Source: Aromatoleum buckelii (GTDB taxonomy: Bacteria; Pseudomonadota; Gammaproteobacteria; Burkholderiales; Rhodocyclaceae). Taken from it: a stretch of 64,000 nucleotides of DNA. The position numbers and the translations under genes were made by a program. The notes under the pieces were generated by a model. That model made no database searches. It saw only the letters and a list, made by a program, of their open reading frames with translations, and had not been told where the DNA came from. The stretch lies in contig NZ_WTVH02000009.1 in NCBI RefSeq assembly GCF_012910785.2, forward strand, positions 744,001 through 808,000. The letters run 5' to 3'. Positions 25,392 through 34,026 of the stretch are shown here, piece by piece; the stretch's first letter is position 1; each line of letters opens with the position of its first letter.

Positions 25392-27716
25392 TCAGCCGCC
25401 GGCGATGATCGGCACCAGCGTGACGCGGTCACCATCGTTCAACGCGGTCTCGCGCTCGCCCGACAGCACCATGCGGCCGTTGACCGCGACGTTCCACGAA
25501 TGGTCGCCGAGTTCCTCCTGCGCTTCCGGGAACCGCCGGCGCAGCGCCTCGCGCAGCGCGATCACGTTCGATACCGGCTCGTCGATGACGATGTCCTTGT
25601 CCGGCGCACCCGGAATCGGCTTCGGCAGTTCGACGCGGACCGCAAAGCCGGTCATCGTGCGGGCGAGCTGCTGGTGCCAGTCGGCGCTCGGCACGCCTTC
25701 GGCGTTCAGACCGGTGACCGTGTAGAAGCGCGACTTCATCGCCTCGAATTCCTTGCGATCGACTTTCTCGCCCTTGAACGGACCGACTTCGATTTCCTCG
25801 TCGAACCAGCGCCGCGGCAGCGTGTCGTCCTTCGCGCGCAGGCCGAGGCGGAAGTTCAGCAGCCGCTCGATGCCGGTGATGTTGCGTCCGATCTCGTTGA
25901 GATCATCGGCGCTGAGCGTCACGTCGGTGGCAGTCGACACCTGGGTCGCGAAGTCGCCGCAGTCGGGCGTGGTGGGCGAGTTGAACAGCTTGGTGTTGAA
26001 CCGGCACATGCCGACCGAGTCGCCGACGGCGAACGTGTTCTCGCAGCGACGCACCGCGAACTCCTTGCCTCCGTAGCCGTTCGGCTCCGGCACGACGGCG
26101 CCGCCGTAGAGCTGCGTCTTGAATGCCGCGTCGTCGTTGATGCGCGCGTTGATCTCCAGCGTGACGCGGTTGCGCAGGTGGTCCATGCCGCGCGTCGCGA
26201 CCGACAGACCGAGCGCGAACGCCTTGAGGATGCGCGCGTCGTGCGGATCGGACTGGAACAGGCCCTTGACCGCCATGCGGTAATCGAGCGCTTCCTTCGG
26301 GTACTTGCCGCGCTCGACGGCTCGTGACGAGTCGGCGATCGTGTCGCCGAAGCCTTCGCGCTTGGCTGTCATGAACAGCAGCTTTTCGATCGACTCGTAG
26401 TTGCCCCACGACAGGTCGAGGCCGCCGGTGTGACTGGCGTCGATGATGCCGCGCTGCCACAGCTCCATCGCCCACGCGATCGCGCTGCCGGTCGAGGCCG
26501 AGTCGAGGCCGAGGTCGTTGAGGATGTTGTTGAGGCGCAGCACCTGTTCGGGTTCGCGCAGCCCGATCATCGGACCGAACTTGCCGACAGTGACGTACTC
26601 CGGGCCGTCACCCTTGTCGTACTTGTCGAACTGGCCGTCGTTATGGATGCCGTTGTAGGTGCGCTGCTTCTTGTGCTCGACATCGGCCTGGGCCTTGTCG
26701 TAGCTCGCATTGCCCTTCAGGCCTTTCAGTGCCGCCGAGCCCCAGCCGCCCTTGCCTTCGGGGGTCATGTCGTTGAGGTTGCGGCAATGCACCGGGCACT
26801 TGAAGCAGCCGTCCATGCCGGGACGGTAGGGGTCGAAGTTGTCGGCGTCAAGCGACTCGTGCCACGCGGTCTTCTGGTTGTTCATCGTGCCGAGCGCACC
26901 GAGCACGCGCGAAGGCTTGTACAGGAACGGCGTGCCGACCTGCTTGAGCGCATTCTTGATGACCGAGGTCGAAGTGATCTTCTTGCCGATCACCTTGTTG
27001 TGAGCCTTGAGCTCGGCCACTTTCGGCGCCTCGTCGGGCTTGCCGTGCACCATGATCGCTTTCAGGCGCAGCGCGCCCATTTTCGCGCCGCCGCCGCCAC
27101 GCGCCCAGATCGCCTTGATGCCGCCCATGATGCCGCTGCACAGCGCGAGGTTTTCGCCGGCACTGGTGATGCGGGCGAGCGCCATGTCCTTGCGTTCGGT
27201 GCAGTCGAAGTCGCGCTCGATGGCGCCGGGGATCTCGAGGTTATCGAGGCCGACGTAAGGCGTCGCGTCGAGGAACTGGACTTCGTCGTGCGCGATGCGC
27301 AGCAGCGTCCATTGCGGCGCCAGGCCGTACAGCACAATGTGATCGTAGCCGTGGCGCTTGACGAAGGACGGGAAGTAATCGCCGCCGTTGGTGTCGAGGA
27401 TCGCGTCGCTTTCCGGCGAGCGGCTGGTGAAATTGCCGCGCGTTGCGGCTGGCATGTCGCCGGTAAGCGTGCCGGCGCCGAAGATCAGCGGCACTTCGGG
27501 GTCGAGCGCGTCGCGTTCTTCCTGCAGCAGATTGTAGAGCAGGTACATGTTGGCGCCGCGGCCGCCGAGGAACGTCTGCAGCACGTCGCGCGGCAGGTAT
27601 TTGCGGCGCGTCTCGCGGCGTTCGAGATCGACGAACAGGGTCAGGCCCTGTGTCGGGAACTGCGGCTCGTCATGCATTCTGGCGCACAACTGCTCGACCT
27701 TCGTCCTGATATTCAT
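25392..27716 (-). CDS. Aldehyde:ferredoxin oxidoreductase with C-terminal MoaD-like domain
   Basis: Tungsten/molybdopterin enzyme of 774 residues. The first ~690 are AOR-like: GGRGANMYLLYNLL near the N-terminus, TRGNFTSRSPESDA, and the cluster cysteines in DGCFKCPVHCRNLND and PTTPDCGDF. The last ~80 form a ubiquitin-like MoaD/ThiS domain (NVIALREALRRRFPEAQEEL) ending in the diagnostic VTLVPIIAGG. AORs oxidise aldehydes to acids and reduce ferredoxin; a cofactor-sulfur-carrier fused to the enzyme is unusual. Start at 27716 (MNIRTKVEQL) matches AOR N-termini; the frame is open further upstream. A 20-bp palindrome lies 48-67 bases upstream of the start. Confidence 0.88.
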   Translation of the reverse strand: MNIRTKVEQLCARMHDEPQFPTQGLTLFVDLERRETRRKYLPRDVLQTFLGGRGANMYLLYNLLQEERDALDPEVPLIFGAGTLTGDMPAATRGNFTSRSPESDAILDTNGGDYFPSFVKRHGYDHIVLYGLAPQWTLLRIAHDEVQFLDATPYVGLDNLEIPGAIERDFDCTERKDMALARITSAGENLALCSGIMGGIKAIWARGGGGAKMGALRLKAIMVHGKPDEAPKVAELKAHNKVIGKKITSTSVIKNALKQVGTPFLYKPSRVLGALGTMNNQKTAWHESLDADNFDPYRPGMDGCFKCPVHCRNLNDMTPEGKGGWGSAALKGLKGNASYDKAQADVEHKKQRTYNGIHNDGQFDKYDKGDGPEYVTVGKFGPMIGLREPEQVLRLNNILNDLGLDSASTGSAIAWAMELWQRGIIDASHTGGLDLSWGNYESIEKLLFMTAKREGFGDTIADSSRAVERGKYPKEALDYRMAVKGLFQSDPHDARILKAFALGLSVATRGMDHLRNRVTLEINARINDDAAFKTQLYGGAVVPEPNGYGGKEFAVRRCENTFAVGDSVGMCRFNTKLFNSPTTPDCGDFATQVSTATDVTLSADDLNEIGRNITGIERLLNFRLGLRAKDDTLPRRWFDEEIEVGPFKGEKVDRKEFEAMKSRFYTVTGLNAEGVPSADWHQQLARTMTGFAVRVELPKPIPGAPDKDIVIDEPVSNVIALREALRRRFPEAQEELGDHSWNVAVNGRMVLSGERETALNDGDRVTLVPIIAGG

Positions 27717-27763
27717 TGGCGTATCCGTGGCAATCAAGGGGTGTTTCGAAGTATAGAGAGCAA

Positions 27764-27783
27764 ATTGTTTGACGTCAAACAAT
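27764..27783. promoter_or_regulatory. 20-bp palindromic operator before the AOR gene
   Basis: ATTGTTTGACGTCAAACAAT is a perfect palindrome, sized like a MarR-family site. A near copy (18 of 20 bases) lies at 47732-47751, directly upstream of a marR gene. Confidence 0.72.
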
Positions 27784-27900
27784 GGCGGCGAGAAATGAAT
27801 GCCTTCGAACGGCAACTGATTTCCGAACCTTCGGCGACGAACCTCTGCGCTGTCTCATCCCTCGATCGCGCCACCCGCCCGGGCATCGAAACGGCGGTGC

Positions 27901-27928
27901 AAATGAAAACGGGCGCCGCGGCGCCCGT
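27901..27928 (-). terminator. Terminator of the porin gene
   Basis: Palindromic stem ACGGGCGCC-GC-GGCGCCCGT at 27909-27928; on the minus strand it is followed by TTTTCATTT, a fair U-rich tail, 20 bases after the porin stop. Confidence 0.78.
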
Positions 27929-27948
27929 CGATTCTGGGCAGCAGATGA

Positions 27949-28998
27949 TCAGAACAGGTGGTTCAAACCGACCATCAGGTTGCGGCTCGTGTCGCCGGGC
28001 GAAGTGTTGGCCGCGCTCACAAACGACGGGGAGCGGACTGCCCGTCCGTCGTCGTTGCTGATGTGGCCGTAACCAGCGTAGGCGAGCGTGCGCTTCGACA
28101 GCGAGTGGGAGTACACCAAAGCCCAGGAGTCGGCGTCGCTGTCGTTCGTATCCGCGTCCAATTGGCCATAGGCCACGGAGAATTTGCCCGAGGTGCCAAT
28201 CGGCAAGGTGCCGCCGATATGCCAGACGTTGTCGGTGTCTTCCGCTGCGGTGGCATCCTCGATGCGCTGATACGAGCCGGCCAGCTTGAACACGCCGAAA
28301 TCGTAGGAACCGCCGATGTATGCTTCGCGCTTGTCCTCGTCGCCGACGTGTTCCTTCACTTGGCTGTAGATCAGGCCGATGGCGAGCGGGCCGTTCGCGT
28401 AGTCGGCGCCGATGGCGGCAATGTCGCCTTTCCTGCGGTCGTCGTCCTGGTTTACTTCATTGAGACCATAGATCGCGTTGAGCGTCAGGCCGCCGAAGTT
28501 CGGCGACTTGTAGTTGATCGAGTTGCTGACGCGGGCGGGACCTCCTGCTACCAGGTTCGATCCGGCGGCAGCCGCCAGGGCAAACTGCGGGCTGATCGGC
28601 ACGGGAACGATGGCGTCGTACTTGAACACGTAGTAGCCCGGGTGGTACTGGCGACCGAGGCCGATGAAGCCGAAGCCGCCCTGCAGGCCGATGAACTGCT
28701 GCCGCGAAAGGTTGGGGGCTGCACCGAGGCCTGCGTTCTGGTCGAGCTCGATCCCGTACTCCAGCGTGAACAGGGCCTTGAGTCCGTTACCGAGGTCTTC
28801 GGTGCCGCGGAAGCCGAGGCGCGAACCCGCCCAGCCGCCACTCTGCACACCGGTAAATTTCGCGTCTCCGGTCTTGCCGTAGCCGATGAAAGCATCGGCC
28901 ACGCCATATACCGTCACATTCGACTGGGCTGCGGCGGAAGCCGAAACCAGACCGGCGACGATACAAGAGACCGCTATGGCGAGACGTTTTTTGTGCAT
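27949..28998 (-). CDS. Outer-membrane general porin (Gram-negative porin type)
   Basis: Barrel porin of 349 residues. Signal peptide MHKKRLAIAVSCIVAGLV through SASAAA, mature start QSNVTVYGVADAFIGY, which is the standard betaproteobacterial porin opening. The constriction-loop region and the terminal phenylalanine (LMVGLNHLF) are present. It lets small solutes, perhaps aromatic acids, enter the periplasm. Divergent from the TRAP importer operon, with which it shares a 447-base regulatory region. Confidence 0.92.
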   Translation of the reverse strand: MHKKRLAIAVSCIVAGLVSASAAAQSNVTVYGVADAFIGYGKTGDAKFTGVQSGGWAGSRLGFRGTEDLGNGLKALFTLEYGIELDQNAGLGAAPNLSRQQFIGLQGGFGFIGLGRQYHPGYYVFKYDAIVPVPISPQFALAAAAGSNLVAGGPARVSNSINYKSPNFGGLTLNAIYGLNEVNQDDDRRKGDIAAIGADYANGPLAIGLIYSQVKEHVGDEDKREAYIGGSYDFGVFKLAGSYQRIEDATAAEDTDNVWHIGGTLPIGTSGKFSVAYGQLDADTNDSDADSWALVYSHSLSKRTLAYAGYGHISNDDGRAVRSPSFVSAANTSPGDTSRNLMVGLNHLF

Positions 28999-29445
28999 TG
29001 ATTTCCCCTTTTTTGATGTGGATTCGAAGCCCGTTGCAAACTCGTCCGATGCAGGCCGGCAAGTTGAACTTTGTTATGAAAGGTGCTGCTCTCCCTGGTG
29101 AAACCTGTGCCGGTTCTTGTCGGCGCATCGCCGGGGCGATAACCATTCTTGCGCCAATGTATTTTCCGAATCGTGTCTAACAAATAGTTACAAGTCAAAC
29201 AAAAGATCAACGAATTCATCCATCAGGCATCGGATGCTTCACGGCGCGTGCCGCTGCAGAGCCGTCCTGAGGTCGGGGACAACCCGCTTGCGAAGTCCCT
29301 GGCAAGAGGCATTTATGAATATCGTAGATTGTTTGATATTCATCAATCGAAGCGAAAATAGGCGGTGCTTCGTGTTGTGGGGCGCCTGCCCCAGGCCTAT
29401 CGTGCAGGAAAACAAAAACCACGAACCGATACACCGGAGGAGCAG
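28999..29445. promoter_or_regulatory. Divergent porin/TRAP control region with FNR-type box
   Basis: An AT-richer 447-base gap between divergent genes. TTGAT-ATTC-ATCAA at 29333-29346 is a perfect FNR/AcpR consensus; its centre lies about 106 bases before the dctP start, leaving room for a class II promoter and a roughly 65-base leader. Direct half-sites GTCTAACAA (29175-29183) and GTCAAACAA (29194-29202), 19 bases apart, lie on the porin side and match halves of the 27764 palindrome. Confidence 0.65.
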
Positions 29446-30495
29446 ATGAGCAAAGGTATTTCAGCGGGATTCAAGGTAGTGGCCGGGGCGACGATGGCCC
29501 TGGCGTTCGGTGCAGCGTCGGCGCAGGAAGTGACGCTGAAGGTGCATCACTTTCTGCCGCCGGGTTCGACGGCGCACGCGAAGTTCATCACGCCGTGGTG
29601 CGACAAGATCAACAAGGAATCCGCCGGCCGGCTGAAATGCCAGATCTACCCGGCGATGCAGCTCGGCGGCACGCCGCCGCAGCTGATCGATCAGGCGCGT
29701 GACGGCATCGCCGACATCGTCTGGACGCTGCCCGGCTACAGCGCCGGGCGCTTCCCCGCGGTCGAAGTGTTCGAGTTGCCGTTCATGACCAAGACGGCGG
29801 AATTGTCGAGTCGTGCATTGTGGGAATACGTCACGGTGAACAAGCTCGACCAGACCGAGTTCAAGGACATTCATCCGATCCTGTTCCACGTCCACGACAG
29901 CGGCCAACTGCACCTTGTCAAAGGGCCGATCACCCAGCAGTCAGACTTCCGCGGCCTCAAGCTGAGGGCGCCGACGCGCCAGACGAACAAGTTCCTCGCC
30001 GCGCTCGGTGCGACGCCGGTCGGCATGCCGGTGCCGCAGGTTTCCGAAGCGCTGTCGAAAGGCGTCATCGACGGAGCGATGCTGCCGTGGGAAGTGGTCC
30101 CTGCGGTCAAGGCCCACGAACTGGTCAAGTTCCACAGCGAAGGCGACCCGAAAGCGCGCGCGCTCTACACGACCGCGTTCGTCTTCGCGATGAACAAGGC
30201 GAAGTACGCCAGCCTGCCCGCCGACCTGAAGCAGGTCATCGACGCCAATGGCGGAGCAGAGGCCTCGACGTGGGTCGGCAAGGTGTGGGACGAGTCGGCG
30301 GCCGCCGCGCGCAAACTGGCGTCGGACCGCGGCAACCAGTTCAATGTCATCCCCGCAGCCGAACTCAAGAAGTGGGAGAAGGCCGGCCAGCACGTCTATG
30401 ACTCGTGGGTTTCGGAAGTCTCGGGCAAGGGATACGACGGCAAGGCGCTGCTCAAGAGCGCGCAGGACCTGATCCAGAAGCACGATCCGATCTGA
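29446..30495 (+). CDS. dctP: TRAP transporter substrate-binding protein (DctP type)
   Basis: Periplasmic receptor of 349 residues. The signal peptide ends at GAASAQ, and the mature protein starts EVTLKVHHFLPPGSTAHAKF. The family's conserved arginine region (LRAPTRQTNKFLAALGATPVG) is visible near residues 175-190. The start at 29446 is set by GGAGGAG. The adjacent aryl-CoA ligase suggests an aromatic carboxylate ligand, for example 4-hydroxybenzoate, but this is inference. Confidence 0.92.
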   Translation: MSKGISAGFKVVAGATMALAFGAASAQEVTLKVHHFLPPGSTAHAKFITPWCDKINKESAGRLKCQIYPAMQLGGTPPQLIDQARDGIADIVWTLPGYSAGRFPAVEVFELPFMTKTAELSSRALWEYVTVNKLDQTEFKDIHPILFHVHDSGQLHLVKGPITQQSDFRGLKLRAPTRQTNKFLAALGATPVGMPVPQVSEALSKGVIDGAMLPWEVVPAVKAHELVKFHSEGDPKARALYTTAFVFAMNKAKYASLPADLKQVIDANGGAEASTWVGKVWDESAAAARKLASDRGNQFNVIPAAELKKWEKAGQHVYDSWVSEVSGKGYDGKALLKSAQDLIQKHDPI

Positions 30496-30509
30496 AGCAT
30501 TCGGCACCT

Positions 30510-30540
30510 CGCGATGCGAACCGCCTCGGTTCGCATCGCG
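30510..30540 (+). terminator. Intra-operon hairpin after dctP
   Basis: Perfect 13-base stem CGCGATGCGAACC / GGTTCGCATCGCG with loop GCCTC and no T-run, between the receptor gene and dctQ. Likely blocks 3' exonucleases so that the receptor mRNA outlasts the membrane-subunit mRNA. Confidence 0.65.
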
Positions 30541-30615
30541 GCCACATGACCCGCGGTCTGCGGGTCCGGCGACGAATCGCTCGCCGGCCGGGATCGCCTC
30601 ACCGGGAGACTTCAA

Positions 30616-31137
30616 ATGTCCGAACCCATTGCAACGCCGGTCTGTGCACCGCAGGACCCGATCGGCCGCTCACTGTTCTTCCTTTCCCGCACGTTCGCCG
30701 CGGCCGGCGGACTGGTGCTGGTCGCGGTCAGCATCATGTCGGTGTTCAGCATCGCGAGCCGCGCGCTGACCGGCAACGCAGTGCTCGGCGACTTCGAACT
30801 GGTGCAGATCGGTTCCGCCGTTGCGGTCGCCGCGTTCCTGCCGTGGGGCCAGATGCGCGGCAGCCACGTGTTTGTCGACTTCTTCACGACCGGCCTGCGC
30901 CCCTGTATGCGGGCACGACTCGACGGTCTCGGTGCCTTGTTGCTCGCCATCTGCGCTGGGATCGTGGCTTGGCGAATGACGATCGGCACGGTCGATCTCA
31001 GGGCCAGCAGTGAAACCTCGATGCTGCTCGGCGTGCCCACCTGGTACGCGTACATGCTGATGTCGCCGTCTTTCGCGCTGCTCGCCGCGACCGCGTTTTA
31101 CACGTCCTCACAGAAATTCCGGGAGCAGCCAGCATGA
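30616..31137 (+). CDS. dctQ: TRAP transporter small membrane subunit (DctQ type)
   Basis: Inner-membrane protein of 173 residues with four predicted segments. The family region around segment 2-3 reads LVQIGSAVAVAAFLPWGQMRG followed by SHVFVDFF, typical of DctQ. Stop overlaps the dctM start by ATGA at 31134. It partners the large subunit in sodium-driven uptake. Confidence 0.9.
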   Translation: MSEPIATPVCAPQDPIGRSLFFLSRTFAAAGGLVLVAVSIMSVFSIASRALTGNAVLGDFELVQIGSAVAVAAFLPWGQMRGSHVFVDFFTTGLRPCMRARLDGLGALLLAICAGIVAWRMTIGTVDLRASSETSMLLGVPTWYAYMLMSPSFALLAATAFYTSSQKFREQPA

Positions 31138-32453
31138 GCGGTACGGCAATCGGTGCAAGTTTCTTCGTTTTCCTGCTGGTGCTGCTGGCGCTGCGGGTGC
31201 CGATCGCAATCTCGATGCTGATCACCGGCGTGGCCGGCTACGTCACGATGGCGGGCTGGGATCCGCTGCTCGGCTATCTGAAGACCGCTGCCTACGGGCG
31301 CTATTCGATCTACGATCTGTCGGTCGTCCCGCTGTTCCTGCTGATGGGCAGCTTCGCGTCGCGCGGTGGCCTGTCGAAAGCGCTGTTCGGTGCCGCCGAA
31401 TCGATGATCGGTCATTACCGCGGCGGGGTCGCGATGGCGGCGGTCGGCGCTTGCGCAGGGTTCGGCGCGATTTGCGGCTCGTCGCTCGCGACGGCGGCGA
31501 CGATGGGGCAGGTCGCGCTGCCGGAACTGCGCCGGCTCAATTACTCGCCGGCACTCGCGACAGCGACGCTGGCCGCCGGGGGGACGCTGGGCATCCTGAT
31601 TCCGCCGTCGGTCGTGCTGGTGATCTACGCGATCCTCGCCGAGCAGAACATCGCCAAGCTGTTCGCGGCGGCGCTCATTCCCGGGATCATCGCCGCCCTC
31701 GGCTACATCGCCGTCATCGCGCTGCACTGTCGGCTCAACCCGGATGCGGGCCCGGCGGGGGAACGCAAGAGCGTGGCGCTGCGCATTCGTGCGCTGATCG
31801 ACGTATGGCCGGTGCTGGCGATCTTCGTCGTCGTCATCGGGGGCATCTACGGCGGCATCTTCACGCCGACCGAGGCCGCTTCGGTCGGCACGATCGGGGC
31901 AGGGGTGCTGGCAGTCGCCAAGGGCATGCGCCTGGACGGACTGATGGAGTCGCTGTACTCGACCGCCGAGGCCACGGCGATGATCTTCCTGATCCTGCTC
32001 GGGGCCGACGTGCTCAACGTGTTTCTCGCGCTGACGCAGATGCCGGCGGAACTGGCGAGCTGGGTTTCGGGTTCGGGACTGCCGCCGCTGCTGGTGCTGT
32101 TCGCGATCATCGTGATTTACGTGTTCCTCGGCTGCGTCATGGACAGCCTGTCGATGATCCTGCTGACGATCCCGATTTTCTTTCCGGTGATCATGGGGCT
32201 CGACTTCTGGGGCCTGGACCAGTCCGAGAAGGCGATCTGGTTCGGCATCCTCGCGCTGATGGTCGTCGAAGTCGGCCTCATCACGCCGCCCGTCGGAATG
32301 AACGTCTACATCATCAACAGCATGGCGAAGAATGTCCCGATGTCGGCGACTTTCCGGGGCATCGTGCCGTTCCTGATGTCGGACGCGCTGCGCGTCGTCC
32401 TGCTGGTTTTCTTCCCGGTCCTGACGCTGTTTCTGGTCCGGGTGATTGAATGA
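31134..32453 (+). CDS. dctM: TRAP transporter large membrane subunit (DctM type)
   Basis: Twelve-segment translocation channel of 439 residues. Recognisable motifs include FLLMGSFASRGGLSKALF, GTLGILIPPSVVLVIYAILA and the late TPPVGMNVYIIN. It completes a dctPQM operon that continues, 34 bases later, into an aryl-CoA ligase gene, tying import to activation. Confidence 0.93.
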   Translation: MSGTAIGASFFVFLLVLLALRVPIAISMLITGVAGYVTMAGWDPLLGYLKTAAYGRYSIYDLSVVPLFLLMGSFASRGGLSKALFGAAESMIGHYRGGVAMAAVGACAGFGAICGSSLATAATMGQVALPELRRLNYSPALATATLAAGGTLGILIPPSVVLVIYAILAEQNIAKLFAAALIPGIIAALGYIAVIALHCRLNPDAGPAGERKSVALRIRALIDVWPVLAIFVVVIGGIYGGIFTPTEAASVGTIGAGVLAVAKGMRLDGLMESLYSTAEATAMIFLILLGADVLNVFLALTQMPAELASWVSGSGLPPLLVLFAIIVIYVFLGCVMDSLSMILLTIPIFFPVIMGLDFWGLDQSEKAIWFGILALMVVEVGLITPPVGMNVYIINSMAKNVPMSATFRGIVPFLMSDALRVVLLVFFPVLTLFLVRVIE

Positions 32454-32487
32454 AATCCGGGCCTTCCGGGTTAGAGGAGAAATCGCA

Positions 32488-33969
32488 ATGAATGCTGCGG
32501 AAACTTTGTTGTCGACGGGCGCCGACACGGCGATCGCGATCGAATGCGACGATGAAAAAGTGAGTTACGCGGTGCTTCGCGACCGCGTGAGCCGTGCGGC
32601 CGGCGCGTGGAAGGCACTCGGCCTGCAACCCGGCAATCGCGTCATCGTGTTCGCGCCGGACAGTGTCGACTGGGTCGTTGCCTACCTCGGCGCGATCTGG
32701 GCGGGCGGGGTCGCGATCGGCGTCAATCCGCGCCTGTCGATGAACGAGTTCGCGCCGATCCTCAACGAATGCGAGCCGCGCTTCGTTTGGTGCGAGAACG
32801 AGCAGGCCAGCGCGCTCGTCGCGGAAGCCCATACCGCCGCAGAGATCGTCGCGGACGGCCCCGGCACGTCCAACTGGGCGACGCACCTCGCTGCGGCCGA
32901 AGCTATCGCGCCGCTCGAGCGCGCCACCGAGGACGCCGCCCTGTGGATCGGGACGTCCGGGACGACGGGCGTGCCGAAAGGCGTCGTCCATGCGCAGCGC
33001 ACGGTCGCCGACGCGCATTCGTTCGCCTGTGGCATCCTCGGGCTGACTGCGGCGGACCGGCTCTACGCCAGTTCCAAGCTGTTCTTCGCTTACGCGCTCG
33101 GCAACAGCCTTTTCGCGGGTCTGCGCGTCGGCGCGACGGTGATCCTCGATCGCGAATGGCCGACCGCCGAGCGCGTCGAGTACATGGTCGAAAAACACCA
33201 CCCGACGCTGCTGTTCAGCGTTCCGACGCTGTACCGCAAGATGCTGCAGACCGGCGTCGCGCGGCGGATCGCGAAATACGGCATCCGCCACTACGTCTCG
33301 GCCGGCGAAGCGCTGCCGCTGGGGGTGCGGCAGGACTGGCGCGAAGCGACGGGCCACACGTTGATCAGCGGCTACGGGACGTCGGAGACGCTGTGCCTGA
33401 TGCTCTTCAGCGACGACGATTCCGGCCTGATGCGGCCGACCCCGCTGACCGAAGTCCGTCATGCCGACGACGTCGATCCGGACGTGCCGCAGCGCGTGTG
33501 GATCCGCCATTCGGCAGTCGCGCTCGCGTATTGGAAGCGGCCCGAGGCGCAGGCGGACGGGTTCCGCGACGGCTGGTTTTCTCCCGGCGACATGTTCCTG
33601 CGCCACGCCGACGGGCGTTTCGAATACACCGGGCGCAACGACGACATGCTGAAGATCGCCGGCCAGTGGGTCAGCACCTTGTGGGTGGAGCAGTCGCTCG
33701 CATCGGTCTGTGGCGAAACGCTTCATCAGATCGCCTCCGTCGGGGTAAGCTCCGCCGACGGCCTGACGGCGCTCGCAGTGCTCGCAGTGGCAGCGCCGGA
33801 GCGCGGCAGCGAAGCACGCCGGAAGATGGACGAAGGGATTGCGACGCTGCCCGGTCATCGCCGTCCGCGCTGGGTCCATTGGCTCGATGAGCTGCCGCTG
33901 ACACCCACCGGCAAGCTTCAGCGCGGGCGTCTGCGGGCATTGCACGAGAGCGCAGTCGGCGTGTCCTGA
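32488..33969 (+). CDS. hcl: Aryl-CoA ligase, probably 4-hydroxybenzoate-CoA ligase
   Basis: AMP-forming ligase of 493 residues in the benzoate/4-hydroxybenzoate ligase group. Phosphate loop IGTSGTTGVPKGVVHAQR, substrate region SKLFFAYALGNSLFAGLR, hinge GRNDDMLKIAGQWVS and catalytic TPTGKLQRGRLR are intact. It is shorter than BclA. Start 32488 follows AGAGGAGA; an ATG at 32446 overlaps dctM and lacks a ribosome site. Context (p-cresol genes downstream, TRAP importer upstream) favours 4-hydroxybenzoate, the product of p-cresol oxidation. 3-Hydroxybenzoate or benzoate cannot be excluded. Confidence 0.8.
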   Translation: MNAAETLLSTGADTAIAIECDDEKVSYAVLRDRVSRAAGAWKALGLQPGNRVIVFAPDSVDWVVAYLGAIWAGGVAIGVNPRLSMNEFAPILNECEPRFVWCENEQASALVAEAHTAAEIVADGPGTSNWATHLAAAEAIAPLERATEDAALWIGTSGTTGVPKGVVHAQRTVADAHSFACGILGLTAADRLYASSKLFFAYALGNSLFAGLRVGATVILDREWPTAERVEYMVEKHHPTLLFSVPTLYRKMLQTGVARRIAKYGIRHYVSAGEALPLGVRQDWREATGHTLISGYGTSETLCLMLFSDDDSGLMRPTPLTEVRHADDVDPDVPQRVWIRHSAVALAYWKRPEAQADGFRDGWFSPGDMFLRHADGRFEYTGRNDDMLKIAGQWVSTLWVEQSLASVCGETLHQIASVGVSSADGLTALAVLAVAAPERGSEARRKMDEGIATLPGHRRPRWVHWLDELPLTPTGKLQRGRLRALHESAVGVS

Positions 33970-34026
33970 CCGGAGGTGGGCCCCGCGCGCATTGCGAAAA
34001 TTCTGCCACGGTAGGGGAGAACGGGA

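Noticed and set aside
29328-29347. Apparent third copy of the MarR palindrome
   Set aside because: Only 15 of 20 bases match, and the same bases form a perfect FNR box, which explains the symmetry better.
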